The notes: generated by a model from the letters alone, not told the origin. Positions 1 to 8,604 are shown, counted from the stretch's first letter. The stretch: DNA of 64,000 nucleotides from Paracidovorax avenae (GCF_040892545.1 NZ_CP156079.1:1550001-1614000), one strand, 5' to 3'. Program-made: numbers and translations.

Positions 1-41
1 GATGGCATCGGTTGGCTCCTTGAAAGGTGGAAGGGTCGATA

Positions 42-70
42 AAAAAATGCGGCGGCGCGCCGGAGGCGCC
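42..70 (-). terminator. Possible terminator of the iron-uptake operon
   Basis: Read on the minus strand, a short GC-rich stem (five pairs, 54-58 with 66-70) is followed after six bases by a run of seven T (41-47). It lies just past the stop of the DUF3325 gene. The stem is short and not adjacent to the T run, so this is a weak call. I see no gene in 1-133. Confidence 0.35.
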
Positions 71-133
71 CCCGGCTGCGGGGACTGGCGGCGAGGCGGG
101 GGACTGCGGCCGGACCGTGGCGGCCGGTGCCGG

Positions 134-490
134 TCAGCCCGTGGCGTGCGGCCCCAGGGCGGCCGTCAGTGCCGCCCACAGCACCGCCAGCGCCAGGGCC
201 GCGGCCCAGAGCCTGGGCAGGCGCCGCGGCCACCAGGTGGCCGCTGCAGTGGCGCCCAGCGCCGACACGGACAGCGCCACGGCCCACCAGGTGACCGACA
301 GCGGCACGCTGGCCATGCGCGGCCATGCCACGGCCAGAACCAGCGACAGGCCCAGCACGGCCCATCCGCCACGGCGCAGGGCACGCAGCCGCGCCGGGGC
401 GCCTTCGCGCCCCCAGGCGTCCTCGTGGTGCCGGTCCATGCCCAGCGCGATGCCGGCCCAGCCGGCGAAACACAGCAGCAGTTCGAGCAT
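134..490 (-). CDS. DUF3325 family small membrane protein of iron-uptake operon
   Basis: A 118-residue protein with about four hydrophobic segments (near residues 1-16, 44-62, 66-86 and 92-112), which fits the DUF3325 inner-membrane proteins found beside PepSY and DUF3649 genes in siderophore-uptake loci. The start at 490 is chosen because the upstream PepSY gene stops at 496-498, leaving five bases, and the hydrophobic N-terminus begins exactly there. It is the last gene of a four-gene minus-strand operon behind a TonB-dependent receptor. The biochemical role of the family is not known. The operon position suggests help in iron release or transport at the inner membrane, which is inference. 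Confidence 0.8.
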   Translation of the reverse strand: MLELLLCFAGWAGIALGMDRHHEDAWGREGAPARLRALRRGGWAVLGLSLVLAVAWPRMASVPLSVTWWAVALSVSALGATAAATWWPRRLPRLWAAALALAVLWAALTAALGPHATG

Positions 491-495
491 GGCGG

Positions 496-2184
496 TCAGG
501 CTCCCTGCGCGGGCGTAGTGCCGGACGCTGCCCCCGGCTGCGCGGCGGCGCGCGCCGCCTTCGGCGCGGCGGTCGCGCGGCGCCGCAGCAGATGGCGGGC
601 CAGGGCGCCGAACACCAGCCCGGCGGCCAGGAACGACAGGTCCATGCCGGCCCAGGCCCATTCGCCCGCGGGCAGCGTGATGCCCAAATGCGCCGAGGTG
701 GTGGCCGCGTTGATCACCGGCAGCGCCGCGAACAGCGCGCCCGCGGCGCCCAGCAGCAGCGCCCAGCCGCGCCGGTCGGGCCGCAGCAGGCCCACGGCCA
801 GGCTCGCGCCCCACGTGCCGAAGAACCAGGCGAGTTCCGCGTCGGCGCGCCCGGGCGTGGACAGGGGCAGCAGCCGGTTGGCCGCGAGGAACGCGGCGAC
901 CGCCAGGGGCAGCCCCCCCATCAGGCCCACGTTCAGGCTGGCCACCAGTCGCTCGCCGAAGGGCAGGCCGGCATCGCCCGGCTTGCGCTGCGCCTGCGCG
1001 CGCCGCTTCACCGACCAGAGCACCAGCCCGGAAGCGATCATCAGGCTGCCCAGCACGCCGAAGCCGAACAGCGCCCAGCGCATGCCCGGTCCCGCGAAGC
1101 GGGCGAGGTGCAGCCCGTAGAGCACGCGGTAGGTCTTGATCGCGGGTGTCTGCGGATCGATCAGCGCGAGCTGCCGCGCCGTGGCACCGTCGAAGCGCAG
1201 CCGCGCGGGCCCGTACTGCAGCCGGTCGCCATCGTGCCGCGTGACCTCCACCACCGTGCCGTCCGCGTCGCGGCGCGCCGAAATGTTGCCGATGCGGGCA
1301 TCGCCCCAGGTGCGGTGCGCCCCCGCCACCATCGTGGCCAGGTCCAGCGCCGGCAGGGGTGCGGCCGCTTCTGCCGCCCCGCGGGCCCGCCGCGCGTTGC
1401 GTGCGCCCGGCTCGTCGCCCTGCATCTCCGCGAAATAGGCCTGCGAATCGGTGCCCTTGGGCGTCGCGTAGGCGGCCGCGATGCCGGCGGGCATGTAGAG
1501 CGTGTGGAAGATCATCAGCCCGCTGAAGGTGATGACGAGGTAGAACGGCAGCGCCAGCACGCCGGAGACGTTGTGCGCGTCCAGCCAGGCGCGCTGGCCG
1601 CCCTTGGTGGGCCGGAAGGTGAAGAAATCCTTGAAGATGCGCCGGTGCGTGACCACGCCCGTGAGCAGCGCGATGAACATCAGCAGCGTCGCCACCCCCA
1701 CGATCCAGCGCCCCTGCAGCGCCCAGCGGCTCTGGTGCGCCGTACGCAGTTCGAAGTGGAAGCGGTAGAAGAATTCACCGCCCATGGTCTCGCGCGTGCC
1801 GATGGATTGGCCCGTGGCCGGGTCCATGAGCAGGGTCTGGAAGCGGCCGTTGGCACTGTCGCGCCAGAGCACCGTCACGGCGGGCAGGCGCTCGTCCGGC
1901 AGGCGCATGATCCATTGCGTCACGCCCGGCGCATGGCGGTGCAGCGCCGCCTGCGCCCGGTCCGCCACGTCGGGGCTCGTGGCCGCCAGCCCGTGCATTT
2001 CCGGGCGCATCCAGAGATTGAATTCGCTCTTGAAAAAGCTCAGCGTGCCGGTGGCGAAGATGGCGAAGAGCAGCCATCCCAGCACCAGGCCCGCCCAGGT
2101 GTGGACCCAGGACATCGCCTGCCGGAAGCCCTCGCGCGCGGGCGCCACGGCGGTGCGCGCGGTGTCGTTCGCTGCAGCCGTCAT
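496..2184 (-). CDS. PepSY-domain inner-membrane protein, putative ferrisiderophore reductase
   Basis: A 562-residue integral membrane protein of the PepSY-associated TM family. It has an N-terminal TM helix with the typical HTWAGL motif (near residues 24-46), a large periplasmic region with PepSY repeats, a TM helix near 190-215, and a further cluster of helices at about 375-540. Relatives such as FoxB, FiuB and PiuB are linked to reduction of ferric siderophores at the inner membrane. The start at 2184 overlaps the stop of the DUF3649 gene as ATGA, which indicates translational coupling. A longer reading frame exists upstream but lies inside the DUF3649 gene. Function in iron uptake is inferred from family and operon context. 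Confidence 0.85.
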   Translation of the reverse strand: MTAAANDTARTAVAPAREGFRQAMSWVHTWAGLVLGWLLFAIFATGTLSFFKSEFNLWMRPEMHGLAATSPDVADRAQAALHRHAPGVTQWIMRLPDERLPAVTVLWRDSANGRFQTLLMDPATGQSIGTRETMGGEFFYRFHFELRTAHQSRWALQGRWIVGVATLLMFIALLTGVVTHRRIFKDFFTFRPTKGGQRAWLDAHNVSGVLALPFYLVITFSGLMIFHTLYMPAGIAAAYATPKGTDSQAYFAEMQGDEPGARNARRARGAAEAAAPLPALDLATMVAGAHRTWGDARIGNISARRDADGTVVEVTRHDGDRLQYGPARLRFDGATARQLALIDPQTPAIKTYRVLYGLHLARFAGPGMRWALFGFGVLGSLMIASGLVLWSVKRRAQAQRKPGDAGLPFGERLVASLNVGLMGGLPLAVAAFLAANRLLPLSTPGRADAELAWFFGTWGASLAVGLLRPDRRGWALLLGAAGALFAALPVINAATTSAHLGITLPAGEWAWAGMDLSFLAAGLVFGALARHLLRRRATAAPKAARAAAQPGAASGTTPAQGA

Positions 2185-2489
2185 GCCGCGCCTCCCCACA
2201 GGCGCGGAGCGGCCACGCAGGCGCCCAGCAGCAGCGCGGGCACGGCCACCCCGGCCCATGCGGACCATGCGGTGCGCGCGTAGAACGCCCAGGCCACCGC
2301 GCCGGCATACACCAGCCACGAGAACATCGTCGCGGCCAGCACCGCCTCCACGCGCGGCATCGCCAGCGCGAGGGCGAGCGCGCCGGCCGCCGTGGCGGCG
2401 GCCGCGAGCGCATAGCCGCCGGCCGTGGCAGCCAGCGCGCGCGAAGCGATGGCCAGGCGGTACTTCCAGAAAGGACGGGTGGGTTTCAT
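2181..2489 (-). CDS. DUF3649 family small membrane protein
   Basis: A 102-residue protein with three or four predicted membrane helices after a short basic N-terminus (MKPTRPFWKYRL). It fits the DUF3649 family, which is nearly always found between a TonB-dependent receptor and a PepSY protein. The start at 2489 follows the receptor stop region by about 20 bases. The longer frame upstream runs antiparallel to nothing but overlaps the receptor gene, so it was rejected. The stop overlaps the next start as ATGA. The exact role is unknown; it is probably an accessory inner-membrane component of siderophore iron uptake. Confidence 0.8.
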   Translation of the reverse strand: MKPTRPFWKYRLAIASRALAATAGGYALAAAATAAGALALALAMPRVEAVLAATMFSWLVYAGAVAWAFYARTAWSAWAGVAVPALLLGACVAAPRLWGGAA

Positions 2490-2508
2490 GGCAGCGGCTT
2501 CCGGGCGG

Positions 2509-4683
2509 TCAGAAGGCGTAATCGAGCGTGACCTGCAGCGCGCGCGCCTCGCCCGGCGTGACCGAGGTGAAGCCCGCGGCATTGCTGGTGCCGTCGAGGT
2601 AGTAGCGCTTGTCCGCGGCGTTCTTCAGGTTGGCCTGCAGCCGCAGGCCGCCGGCCATTTCGTAGCCCACGGCCAGATCGGCCACCGTGTAGCCCGGCAG
2701 GCGGCGCCGGTTGTCGTTGGCCAGGAACTTGTCGCCCTGGTGCGTGAGGCCGCCGCCCACCCACAGGCCGGGCACCGCGGCGATGCGGTACTGCGTCCAG
2801 AGCGATGCCGTGCGCTTCGTCGCCAGCGCCACGCGGTTGCCCACGTTGGCGCCGGCCACCGTGTCGGCCAGCACCTTCGGGTCCATGAAGGTGGCCTGGG
2901 CGGAGACCGTCCAGCCCGGCGCGATGCGGCCCTTGGCCTCCAGCTCCAGGCCGCGGATGCGCTGGCGGCCCGTGAGCACGGAATAGCCAGGGTTGGCGGG
3001 ATCGCTGGCGGGACTGTTGGTGAGTTCCAGTTCGAACAGCGATGCCGTGGTCAGCAGGCGGCGGGACAGCCATTCCTGCTTCACGCCCACCTCGATCTGC
3101 TTGCCTTCGGATGGCGGTGCCGCCACGTTCCCCGCGAGCAGGGTGCCCACGTTGGCCTGGAAAGAGCGCGCATGGCTCACGTAGAGCATGCTCTCCGGCG
3201 TGGCCTCCCAGCTCAGCGCCAGCGAGGGCTGGGTCTTGCTCGCGTCCAGCTGAGGCTTGACGTAGCGGTCCTTCAGCCGGTCGTGGCGCAGGCCGGCGGT
3301 GAGCGCCCAGGGTCCCCAGGCCATGCGGTCCTGCACGTAGATGCCCGGGTTGCGCGTATCGCTGGCAACCGCGGGCGCGCCGGTGGACGCGGCGGGCGGG
3401 GCGATGCCCGTCACCGGGCGCGACAGATCGACGGTGGGCAGGGTGCCCGTGCCGCTCGCACCGTAGCGGCTCTCCATCGCGCGCCAGTCCACGCCCGCCA
3501 GCACGCGGTGCTCCACCGCGCCGGTGCGCCAGCGGCCGCGCAACTCGGCCAGCACCGTGTCCGAGGTATAGCTTTGCCCCGGCGCCAGCCAGTAGCCGCG
3601 CGCCACCCGGCCGGCGGACACACCCGACAGCATCGGCAGCAGCACGTCGCGCTCCGTCTCGTTGCGCGACACGTACAGGCGCGCATCCAGCGCATCGGTG
3701 AAGCGGTGCGTCAGTTCGCTCGCATAAAAGCGCATGCGGCCCTGGGTGGTGAGCCAGGGCTCGCCGTAGAAGCGGCTTTCGTCCACTGCATCGGCGCTGC
3801 GCGGGTCGGATGGCACGGGCACCGGCAGCCCGGGGTATGAAGTGGTTTCCAGGCGGTAGGTTTCGGCCTGCACCCGCCAGCGCGTCTGCGGCGAGATGCG
3901 CCACTCCAGCGCCCCGCCCAGGCCGCGCTTTTCCGGGGTGATGCCGTCCACCGCGCTGCCGCCGCGACTGGCCCCGCCGGTCAGGCGGTACAGCAGCGTG
4001 CCTTCGGAATCGATCGGCCCGGTCAAATCGAACTCCCCGGAGCGCCAGCCGTAGCTGCCGGCGCCCAGGCGGACGGAGCGCAGCGCCTCGGCCTGCGGCT
4101 GCTTGCTCACGTACTGGATCAGCCCGCCCGGCGCCACCTGGCCGTACTCCAGCGCCGCGGGCCCCTTGATCACTTCCACCCGGTCGATGTTGAACAGCGG
4201 CGGGTCGATCAGGTGCATGAACTTGGCGCCGTCCCGCAGGTAGTTGTAGGTGTTGTTGGCCCACAGGCCGCGCACCGAGAACTGCGAATAGGAGCCGTAG
4301 TACTCGCTGCGCGAGGCCACGCCGGAGGCGTTGCGCAGCACCTCGCGCTCGGTGGTGGCGCCCTGCTGGTCCAGCGTCTCGCGCTCCACCACGCTCACCG
4401 AGCGCGGCGTCTCCAGCACCGACAGGCCCAGCCGCGATGCGCTCTGCGCGCGGCGTGCGGGCGTGCCCGCCTCACCGGAGCGCTCCGCGTTCACCTGCAC
4501 TTCGCCCAGCGCCGCAGGACGCTCGTCCCCGGCCGGCGCCTGCGCGCGTGCGGCCAGGGGCGCCGCCGTGAGCAGCATGGCACCGCAGTACAGGCCCGCC
4601 CGGGCCAGCGCGGCGCCGGAAGGGCCGCCCCGGCACGTGGCGCGGCGGGGCAGGGGAGGGGTGGAGACAGGGGAGGACAGCAT
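2509..4683 (-). CDS. TonB-dependent siderophore receptor
   Basis: A 724-residue outer-membrane receptor. The N-terminus has a basic stretch and a hydrophobic signal segment ending near ARAQA (about residue 48). A plug domain follows, with the typical pattern TPRSVSVVERETLDQQGA and an INR-like VEVIKGPAALEYG region. A 22-strand barrel is expected for the rest, ending in the outer-membrane signature with terminal Phe (VTLDYAF). Such receptors import ferric siderophores with TonB energy. It is the first gene of the operon with DUF3649, PepSY and DUF3325, and a Fur-like box lies about 166 bases upstream. The ligand cannot be told from sequence; the FhuE/FpvA-type architecture suggests hydroxamate or mixed siderophores. 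Confidence 0.93.
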   Translation of the reverse strand: MLSSPVSTPPLPRRATCRGGPSGAALARAGLYCGAMLLTAAPLAARAQAPAGDERPAALGEVQVNAERSGEAGTPARRAQSASRLGLSVLETPRSVSVVERETLDQQGATTEREVLRNASGVASRSEYYGSYSQFSVRGLWANNTYNYLRDGAKFMHLIDPPLFNIDRVEVIKGPAALEYGQVAPGGLIQYVSKQPQAEALRSVRLGAGSYGWRSGEFDLTGPIDSEGTLLYRLTGGASRGGSAVDGITPEKRGLGGALEWRISPQTRWRVQAETYRLETTSYPGLPVPVPSDPRSADAVDESRFYGEPWLTTQGRMRFYASELTHRFTDALDARLYVSRNETERDVLLPMLSGVSAGRVARGYWLAPGQSYTSDTVLAELRGRWRTGAVEHRVLAGVDWRAMESRYGASGTGTLPTVDLSRPVTGIAPPAASTGAPAVASDTRNPGIYVQDRMAWGPWALTAGLRHDRLKDRYVKPQLDASKTQPSLALSWEATPESMLYVSHARSFQANVGTLLAGNVAAPPSEGKQIEVGVKQEWLSRRLLTTASLFELELTNSPASDPANPGYSVLTGRQRIRGLELEAKGRIAPGWTVSAQATFMDPKVLADTVAGANVGNRVALATKRTASLWTQYRIAAVPGLWVGGGLTHQGDKFLANDNRRRLPGYTVADLAVGYEMAGGLRLQANLKNAADKRYYLDGTSNAAGFTSVTPGEARALQVTLDYAF

Positions 4684-4849
4684 GGCGGCAGACTTCGGGA
4701 CGGCAAAAAGACCTGAGTGCGCTGGCTGCCGGGGCGCGACGGCCTTGTCCGGACTGGCTTGCGATGGGAGCGCCGGTCAACGCCTGCGGCGAAGGCCCGG
4801 ACAGGGTGCGCGGGCGGCGGCTCCCAAGGCGATGGATTCTAATTATTTT

Positions 4850-4865
4850 TGATACGCATTCTCAT
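4850..4865 (-). promoter_or_regulatory. Fur-like operator upstream of the siderophore receptor
   Basis: On the minus strand the 16-mer reads ATGAGAATGCGTATCA, which resembles the Fur box. It matches a second site at 8181-8196 in 14 of 16 positions. It lies in an AT-rich island within very GC-rich DNA, where a promoter for the receptor operon is expected. Between 4684 and 5025 I see no gene, only this site and the bfr terminator. Confidence 0.7.
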
Positions 4866-4958
4866 TTGTGTTCGTGGAATTCTCCGAATTTCCACCATGG
4901 GCATGCAACTTTTTCCGCGGGCTTTGCACCGCTGCGCATCTGCCCGGATGCCGCACGC

Positions 4959-4984
4959 AAAAAAAAACGGGCCCGCAGGCCCGT
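4959..4984 (-). terminator. Rho-independent terminator of bfr
   Basis: On the minus strand a perfect GC-rich stem (ACGGGCC with GGCCCGT around a CGCG-type loop, 4968-4983) is followed directly by nine T. It sits about 40 bases past the bfr stop codon. Confidence 0.85.
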
Positions 4985-5025
4985 AGCTGTCTGCATCGCC
5001 GGCCGATGCGCCGGCGCTGCCGGCG

Positions 5026-5502
5026 TCAGTCCGCCTCGCCCATCTGCGACTGCAGGTAGTTCTGCACGCCCACCTGCTCCACCAGGCCCAGCTGCGTCTC
5101 CAGGAAGTCGATGTGTTCCTCGGTGTCCTCGAGGATTTCCTGCAGCAGGTCACGGGAGACGTAGTCGCGCACCGTCTCGCAATGGGCGATGCCTTCCTTG
5201 ATGGTGGCCTGCGCGCCGCGCTCGGAGCGCAGGTCGCATTCGAGGATCTCCGGCACGTCCTCGCCGACCTGCAGCTTGCCAAGGTCCTGCAGGTTGGGCA
5301 GGCCGTCCAGCATGAAGATGCGGTCCATGATGCGGTCGGCGTGCTTCATCTCGCCGATGGACTCTTCGTACTCCTTCTTCGCCAGGCGGTCGAAGCCCCA
5401 GTGCTTGAGCATCCGGTAGTGCAGAAAGTACTGATTGATGGCCGTCAGCTCGTTCTTGAGCTGGGCCTGCAGATGGGAAATGACCTGGGCGTCGCCTTGC
5501 AT
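5026..5502 (-). CDS. bfr: Bacterioferritin
   Basis: A 158-residue ferritin-like four-helix protein that stores iron as a ferric mineral in a 24-mer with haem at subunit interfaces. Visible ligands, using E. coli numbering (no gaps needed), are Glu18, Glu51, His54, Glu94 and His130 of the di-iron ferroxidase centre, and Met52 as haem ligand. Position 127, usually Glu, is Thr in this protein (EDTEEH). The start at 5502 has a strong upstream AGGAGAG; a longer reading frame upstream lacks conservation. It is divergent from ahpC across 252 bases, so iron storage and peroxide defence genes sit together. A terminator follows. Confidence 0.95.
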   Translation of the reverse strand: MQGDAQVISHLQAQLKNELTAINQYFLHYRMLKHWGFDRLAKKEYEESIGEMKHADRIMDRIFMLDGLPNLQDLGKLQVGEDVPEILECDLRSERGAQATIKEGIAHCETVRDYVSRDLLQEILEDTEEHIDFLETQLGLVEQVGVQNYLQSQMGEAD

Positions 5503-5650
5503 GGGGCTCTCCTCGTAATAATGGAATGGTGCGGTGTCGGCGCGATTGTCGTGATGCCCGCCCGCCACGGCAAGGCGAAGCCCCCACGCGCCCGGTCTGC
5601 CTGCGTGTGACACTGAGTTGTGTTCTCATTGGAGCGGCCTGCATTCAATA

Positions 5651-5700
5651 GTTCTATCCAATCGATTGCATGGAATCAATTAATTGGATTGATTGGATGA
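5651..5700 (+). promoter_or_regulatory. AT-rich palindromes in the bfr-ahpC divergent promoter region
   Basis: Two perfect 10-base palindromes, CAATCGATTG (5659-5668) and CAATTAATTG (5677-5686), have centres 18 bases apart, and a related ATTGATTGG follows at 5689-5697. They lie 55-100 bases upstream of ahpC. The spacing, close to two helical turns, suggests a regulator binding site for a factor such as OxyR, but the OxyR consensus is not clearly met. Confidence 0.45.
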
Positions 5701-5754
5701 ACGCCCCTAAACTTCGTCTTGTCATTCAGCAACCCACCAACCGAGGAAACAGCA

Positions 5755-6330
5755 ATGTCCCTGATCAATACCCAAGTCCAGCCTTTCAAGACCGAAGCGT
5801 TCGTGAACCGCAATGGCAAGGGTGAGTTCATTACCGTCACGGAAGAGAACCTGAAGGGCAAGTGGTCCGTGCTGATCTTCATGCCGGCCGCCTTCACGTT
5901 CAACTGCCCGACCGAGATCGAAGACGCCGCCGACAACTACGCCGAGTTCCAGAAGGCCGGTGCCGAGGTCTACATCGTGACCACCGACACGCACTTCTCG
6001 CACAAGGTGTGGCACGAAACCTCCGACGCCGTCGGCAAGGCCAAGTTCCCCCTGGTCGGCGACCCGACGCACCAGCTGACCAACGCCTTCGGCGTGCACA
6101 TCCCCGAAGAAGGCCTCGCACTGCGCGGCACCTTCGTGATCAACCCCGACGGCGTCATCAAGACGATGGAAATCCACTCCAACGAAATCGCCCGCGACGT
6201 GTCGGAAACCCTGCGCAAGCTCAAGGCCGCCCAGTTCACCGCCGCCAACCCCGGCCAGGTGTGCCCCGCCAAGTGGAAGGAAGGCGCCAAGACCCTGACG
6301 CCTTCGCTGGACCTGGTCGGCAAGATCTAA
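5755..6330 (+). CDS. ahpC: Alkyl hydroperoxide reductase subunit C (peroxiredoxin)
   Basis: A 191-residue typical 2-Cys peroxiredoxin that reduces H2O2, organic peroxides and peroxynitrite in the cytoplasm. The peroxidatic cysteine is in the motif FTFNCPTEI (Cys51) and the resolving cysteine is in GQVCPAKW (Cys170). Length agrees with E. coli AhpC (187). The start at 5755 has a GAGGAAA ribosome site at the right distance; an upstream ATG (5719) lacks one. Its electron donor AhpF is encoded 154 bases downstream on the same strand, with a hairpin terminator between them. Regulation is probably through the palindromic region upstream. Confidence 0.97.
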   Translation: MSLINTQVQPFKTEAFVNRNGKGEFITVTEENLKGKWSVLIFMPAAFTFNCPTEIEDAADNYAEFQKAGAEVYIVTTDTHFSHKVWHETSDAVGKAKFPLVGDPTHQLTNAFGVHIPEEGLALRGTFVINPDGVIKTMEIHSNEIARDVSETLRKLKAAQFTAANPGQVCPAKWKEGAKTLTPSLDLVGKI

Positions 6331-6369
6331 TCGCTGCCGCGATCCGAAGGCGCCCCGCGCGCCTTCCCG

Positions 6370-6417
6370 GCCGGACCCCCGCATGGCGCTCGCGCGCCGT
6401 GCCGTCCGGCTTTTTTT
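6370..6417 (+). terminator. Terminator between ahpC and ahpF
   Basis: A stem of GCCGGAC (6370-6376) and GTCCGGC (6404-6410), with additional pairing in the loop (GGCGC/GCGCC-like), is followed by seven T. It would reduce transcription into ahpF, giving much more AhpC than AhpF. Confidence 0.8.
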
Positions 6418-6484
6418 CGCCCGCTTTTCGCCCGTTCTCCGGCCTCCGGCGCCCCGCATAACTCGAAACCACTGAAGGACCTCC

Positions 6485-8053
6485 ATGCTCGACGACCAAC
6501 TCAAATCCCAACTTTCCGCCTATCTGGAGCGCGTGACGCAGTCGTTCGAGATCGTGGCTTCGCTGGACGGCAGCGACACCTCGGCCCAGATGCGCGAGCT
6601 GCTGGAAACCATCCAGTCCCTGCGCAGCGACAGGATCAGCCTGCGCACCGACGGCACCGACGCCCGCAAGCCGTCCTTCACGCTGCAGCGCGCCGGCACG
6701 CAGACGAGCCTGCGCTTCGCCGGCCTTCCGCTCGGCCACGAATTCACCTCGCTCGTGCTGGCGCTGCTCTGGACCGGCGGCCATCCGCCGAAGGTGGAGC
6801 AGGACGTGATCGAGCAGGTGCAGGCGCTCGACGGCGACTTCGATTTCGAGGTCTACATGAGCCTGACCTGCCATAACTGCCCGGACGTGGTGCAGGCCCT
6901 GTCGCTCATGGCCATCCTCAACCCCCGCATCCGCACCACCGTGATCGAGGGCGGCGCCTTCCAGCAGGAAGTGACCGACCGCGAGATCATGGCCGTGCCC
7001 ATGGTCTTCCTCAACGGCCAGGTGTTCGGCTCCGGCCGCATGACCATCGAGGAAATCGTCGGCAAGCTCGACACCGGCGCCGCGAAGCGCGAAGCCGCCA
7101 AACTGTCCGCCAAGGAAGCGTTCGACGTGCTGATCGTCGGCGGTGGCCCGGCCGGCGCCGCGGCGGCCGTCTATGCCGCCCGCAAGGGCATCCGCACCGG
7201 CGTGGCAGCCGAGCGCTTCGGCGGCCAGGTGAACGACACGCTGGACATCGAGAACTACATCTCGGTCAGCAAGACCGACGGCCCGAAGTTCGCCGCCGCG
7301 CTGGAGCAGCACGTGCGCGACTACGAGGTGGACCTGATGAACCTGCAGCGTGCCCGTGCGCTCCGGCCCGCGGCCACCGAAGGCGGCCTGATCGAGGTCG
7401 AGCTGGAGAACGGCGGCACGCTCTCGTCCCGCACCGTGATCATTTCCACCGGCGCGCGCTGGCGCAACATGAACGTGCCGGGCGAGGAGCAGTACCGCAC
7501 CAAGGGCGTGACCTACTGCCCGCACTGCGACGGCCCGCTCTTCAAGGGCAAGCGCGTGGCGGTGATCGGCGGTGGCAACTCCGGCGTGGAGGCCGCGATC
7601 GACCTGGCCGGCGTGGTGGCCCATGTCACCGTGCTGGAGTTCGCGGGCGAGCTGAAGGCCGACGCCGTGCTGCAGCGCAAGCTGCGCAGCCTGCCGAACG
7701 TGGACGTGATCCTCAACGCGCAGACCACCGAGGTGAAGGGCGACGGCACCCGCGTGACCGGCCTGAGCTACAAGGACCGCACGAACGACGAGCACCATGT
7801 GCTCGCCCTGGAAGGCATCTTCGTGCAGATCGGCCTGCTGCCCAACACCGACTGGCTCAAGGGCACGGTGGACCTGTCGCGCTTCGGCGAGATCGTGGTG
7901 GACTCCCATGGCCGCACCAGCGTGCCGGGCGTGTTCGCGGCCGGCGACTGCACCACGGTGCCCTACAAGCAGATCATCATCGCGGCCGGCGAGGGCGCGA
8001 AGGCGGCGCTGGGCGCGTTCGACCACCTGATCCGCACGACGGCCCCGGCCTGA
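6485..8053 (+). CDS. ahpF: Alkyl hydroperoxide reductase subunit F
   Basis: A 522-residue flavoprotein that passes electrons from NADH to AhpC. The N-terminal half is the double thioredoxin-fold domain with the redox pair C129-H-N-C132. The C-terminal part is thioredoxin-reductase-like, with the FAD motif GGGPAG (near 219-224), the second redox pair C345-P-H-C348, an NAD-binding GGGNSG motif (near 360), and the terminal FAD motif FAAGDCT. The cysteine positions are identical to those of E. coli AhpF, so the protein is full length. It follows ahpC and ends in a strong terminator. Confidence 0.97.
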   Translation: MLDDQLKSQLSAYLERVTQSFEIVASLDGSDTSAQMRELLETIQSLRSDRISLRTDGTDARKPSFTLQRAGTQTSLRFAGLPLGHEFTSLVLALLWTGGHPPKVEQDVIEQVQALDGDFDFEVYMSLTCHNCPDVVQALSLMAILNPRIRTTVIEGGAFQQEVTDREIMAVPMVFLNGQVFGSGRMTIEEIVGKLDTGAAKREAAKLSAKEAFDVLIVGGGPAGAAAAVYAARKGIRTGVAAERFGGQVNDTLDIENYISVSKTDGPKFAAALEQHVRDYEVDLMNLQRARALRPAATEGGLIEVELENGGTLSSRTVIISTGARWRNMNVPGEEQYRTKGVTYCPHCDGPLFKGKRVAVIGGGNSGVEAAIDLAGVVAHVTVLEFAGELKADAVLQRKLRSLPNVDVILNAQTTEVKGDGTRVTGLSYKDRTNDEHHVLALEGIFVQIGLLPNTDWLKGTVDLSRFGEIVVDSHGRTSVPGVFAAGDCTTVPYKQIIIAAGEGAKAALGAFDHLIRTTAPA

Positions 8054-8081
8054 CGGCGCACCGCGAAGCGGATGGAAAGAA

Positions 8082-8107
8082 GGGAGCGGCCATGCCGCTC
8101 CCTTTTT
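8082..8107 (+). terminator. Rho-independent terminator of ahpF
   Basis: A perfect nine-pair stem GGGAGCGGC/GCCGCTCCC with a three-base loop is followed by five T, 29 bases after the ahpF stop codon. Confidence 0.88.
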
Positions 8108-8180
8108 CGTTGGTACTCCTGCGAGGCACCTTTCCCTGCGTCCCTGACCGCAGGCAGGGTTCGCCGTGGTGTTTTGCGAT

Positions 8181-8196
8181 TGATATTCATTCTCAT
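8181..8196 (+). promoter_or_regulatory. Fur-like operator upstream of the 119-residue unknown gene
   Basis: The plus-strand 16-mer TGATATTCATTCTCAT equals the site at 4850-4865 (in opposite gene orientation) except for two central bases. It ends 48 bases before the start of the next gene, in an AT-rich patch suited to a promoter. Confidence 0.7.
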
Positions 8197-8244
8197 ATAC
8201 TTGTCTGCAGCGAGCCACACCAACGCACCCAGGAGTCCCCCTGC

Positions 8245-8604
8245 ATGTCCGACGCCTCCCGTCCCTCCGCCAACCCGCTGCTCCATCCCTCCGAAGCCGA
8301 ACCGGGCCTGCCCTGCGCCGAGGCGCTGCTGGCCGGCACCCTGGCCCTCATGACCGGCTACGCGCACAGCGACCGCGCGGGCGACCGGGACGCCATGGGC
8401 CGCAAGATCGCCGCCCACCTGGAGAGCCTCGCGCGCATGGACGGGCTGTCCCCGCACTTCCGCACCATGGCGGGCAACCTGAACAACCGCTGGTCGCGGC
8501 GGCTGGGCCTGGCGGCGGGGGAGGGGACTGCGGTGCCGGCCGGCCCGAGTGCGGCGGAACTGCAGCGGCGGCTGTGGCATACGGCGCCGGAAGCAGTGCA
8601 ATAG
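8245..8604 (+). CDS. Uncharacterised 119-residue protein, probably iron-regulated
   Basis: I do not recognise this family. The protein is soluble, mostly helical, with Pro-rich termini and a central region (about residues 30-85) that looks conserved: a Cys-containing LPCAEALLAGTLALMTGY segment followed by an Arg/His-rich part ending in NLNNRW. The start at 8245 is supported by AGGAG ten bases upstream; the longer reading frame from 8092 runs through the ahpF terminator and the Fur-like box and is therefore not real. The Fur-like box 48 bases upstream suggests expression under iron limitation. Many such small genes lie near haem or siderophore loci, but no function can be assigned. Confidence 0.75.
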   Translation: MSDASRPSANPLLHPSEAEPGLPCAEALLAGTLALMTGYAHSDRAGDRDAMGRKIAAHLESLARMDGLSPHFRTMAGNLNNRWSRRLGLAAGEGTAVPAGPSAAELQRRLWHTAPEAVQ

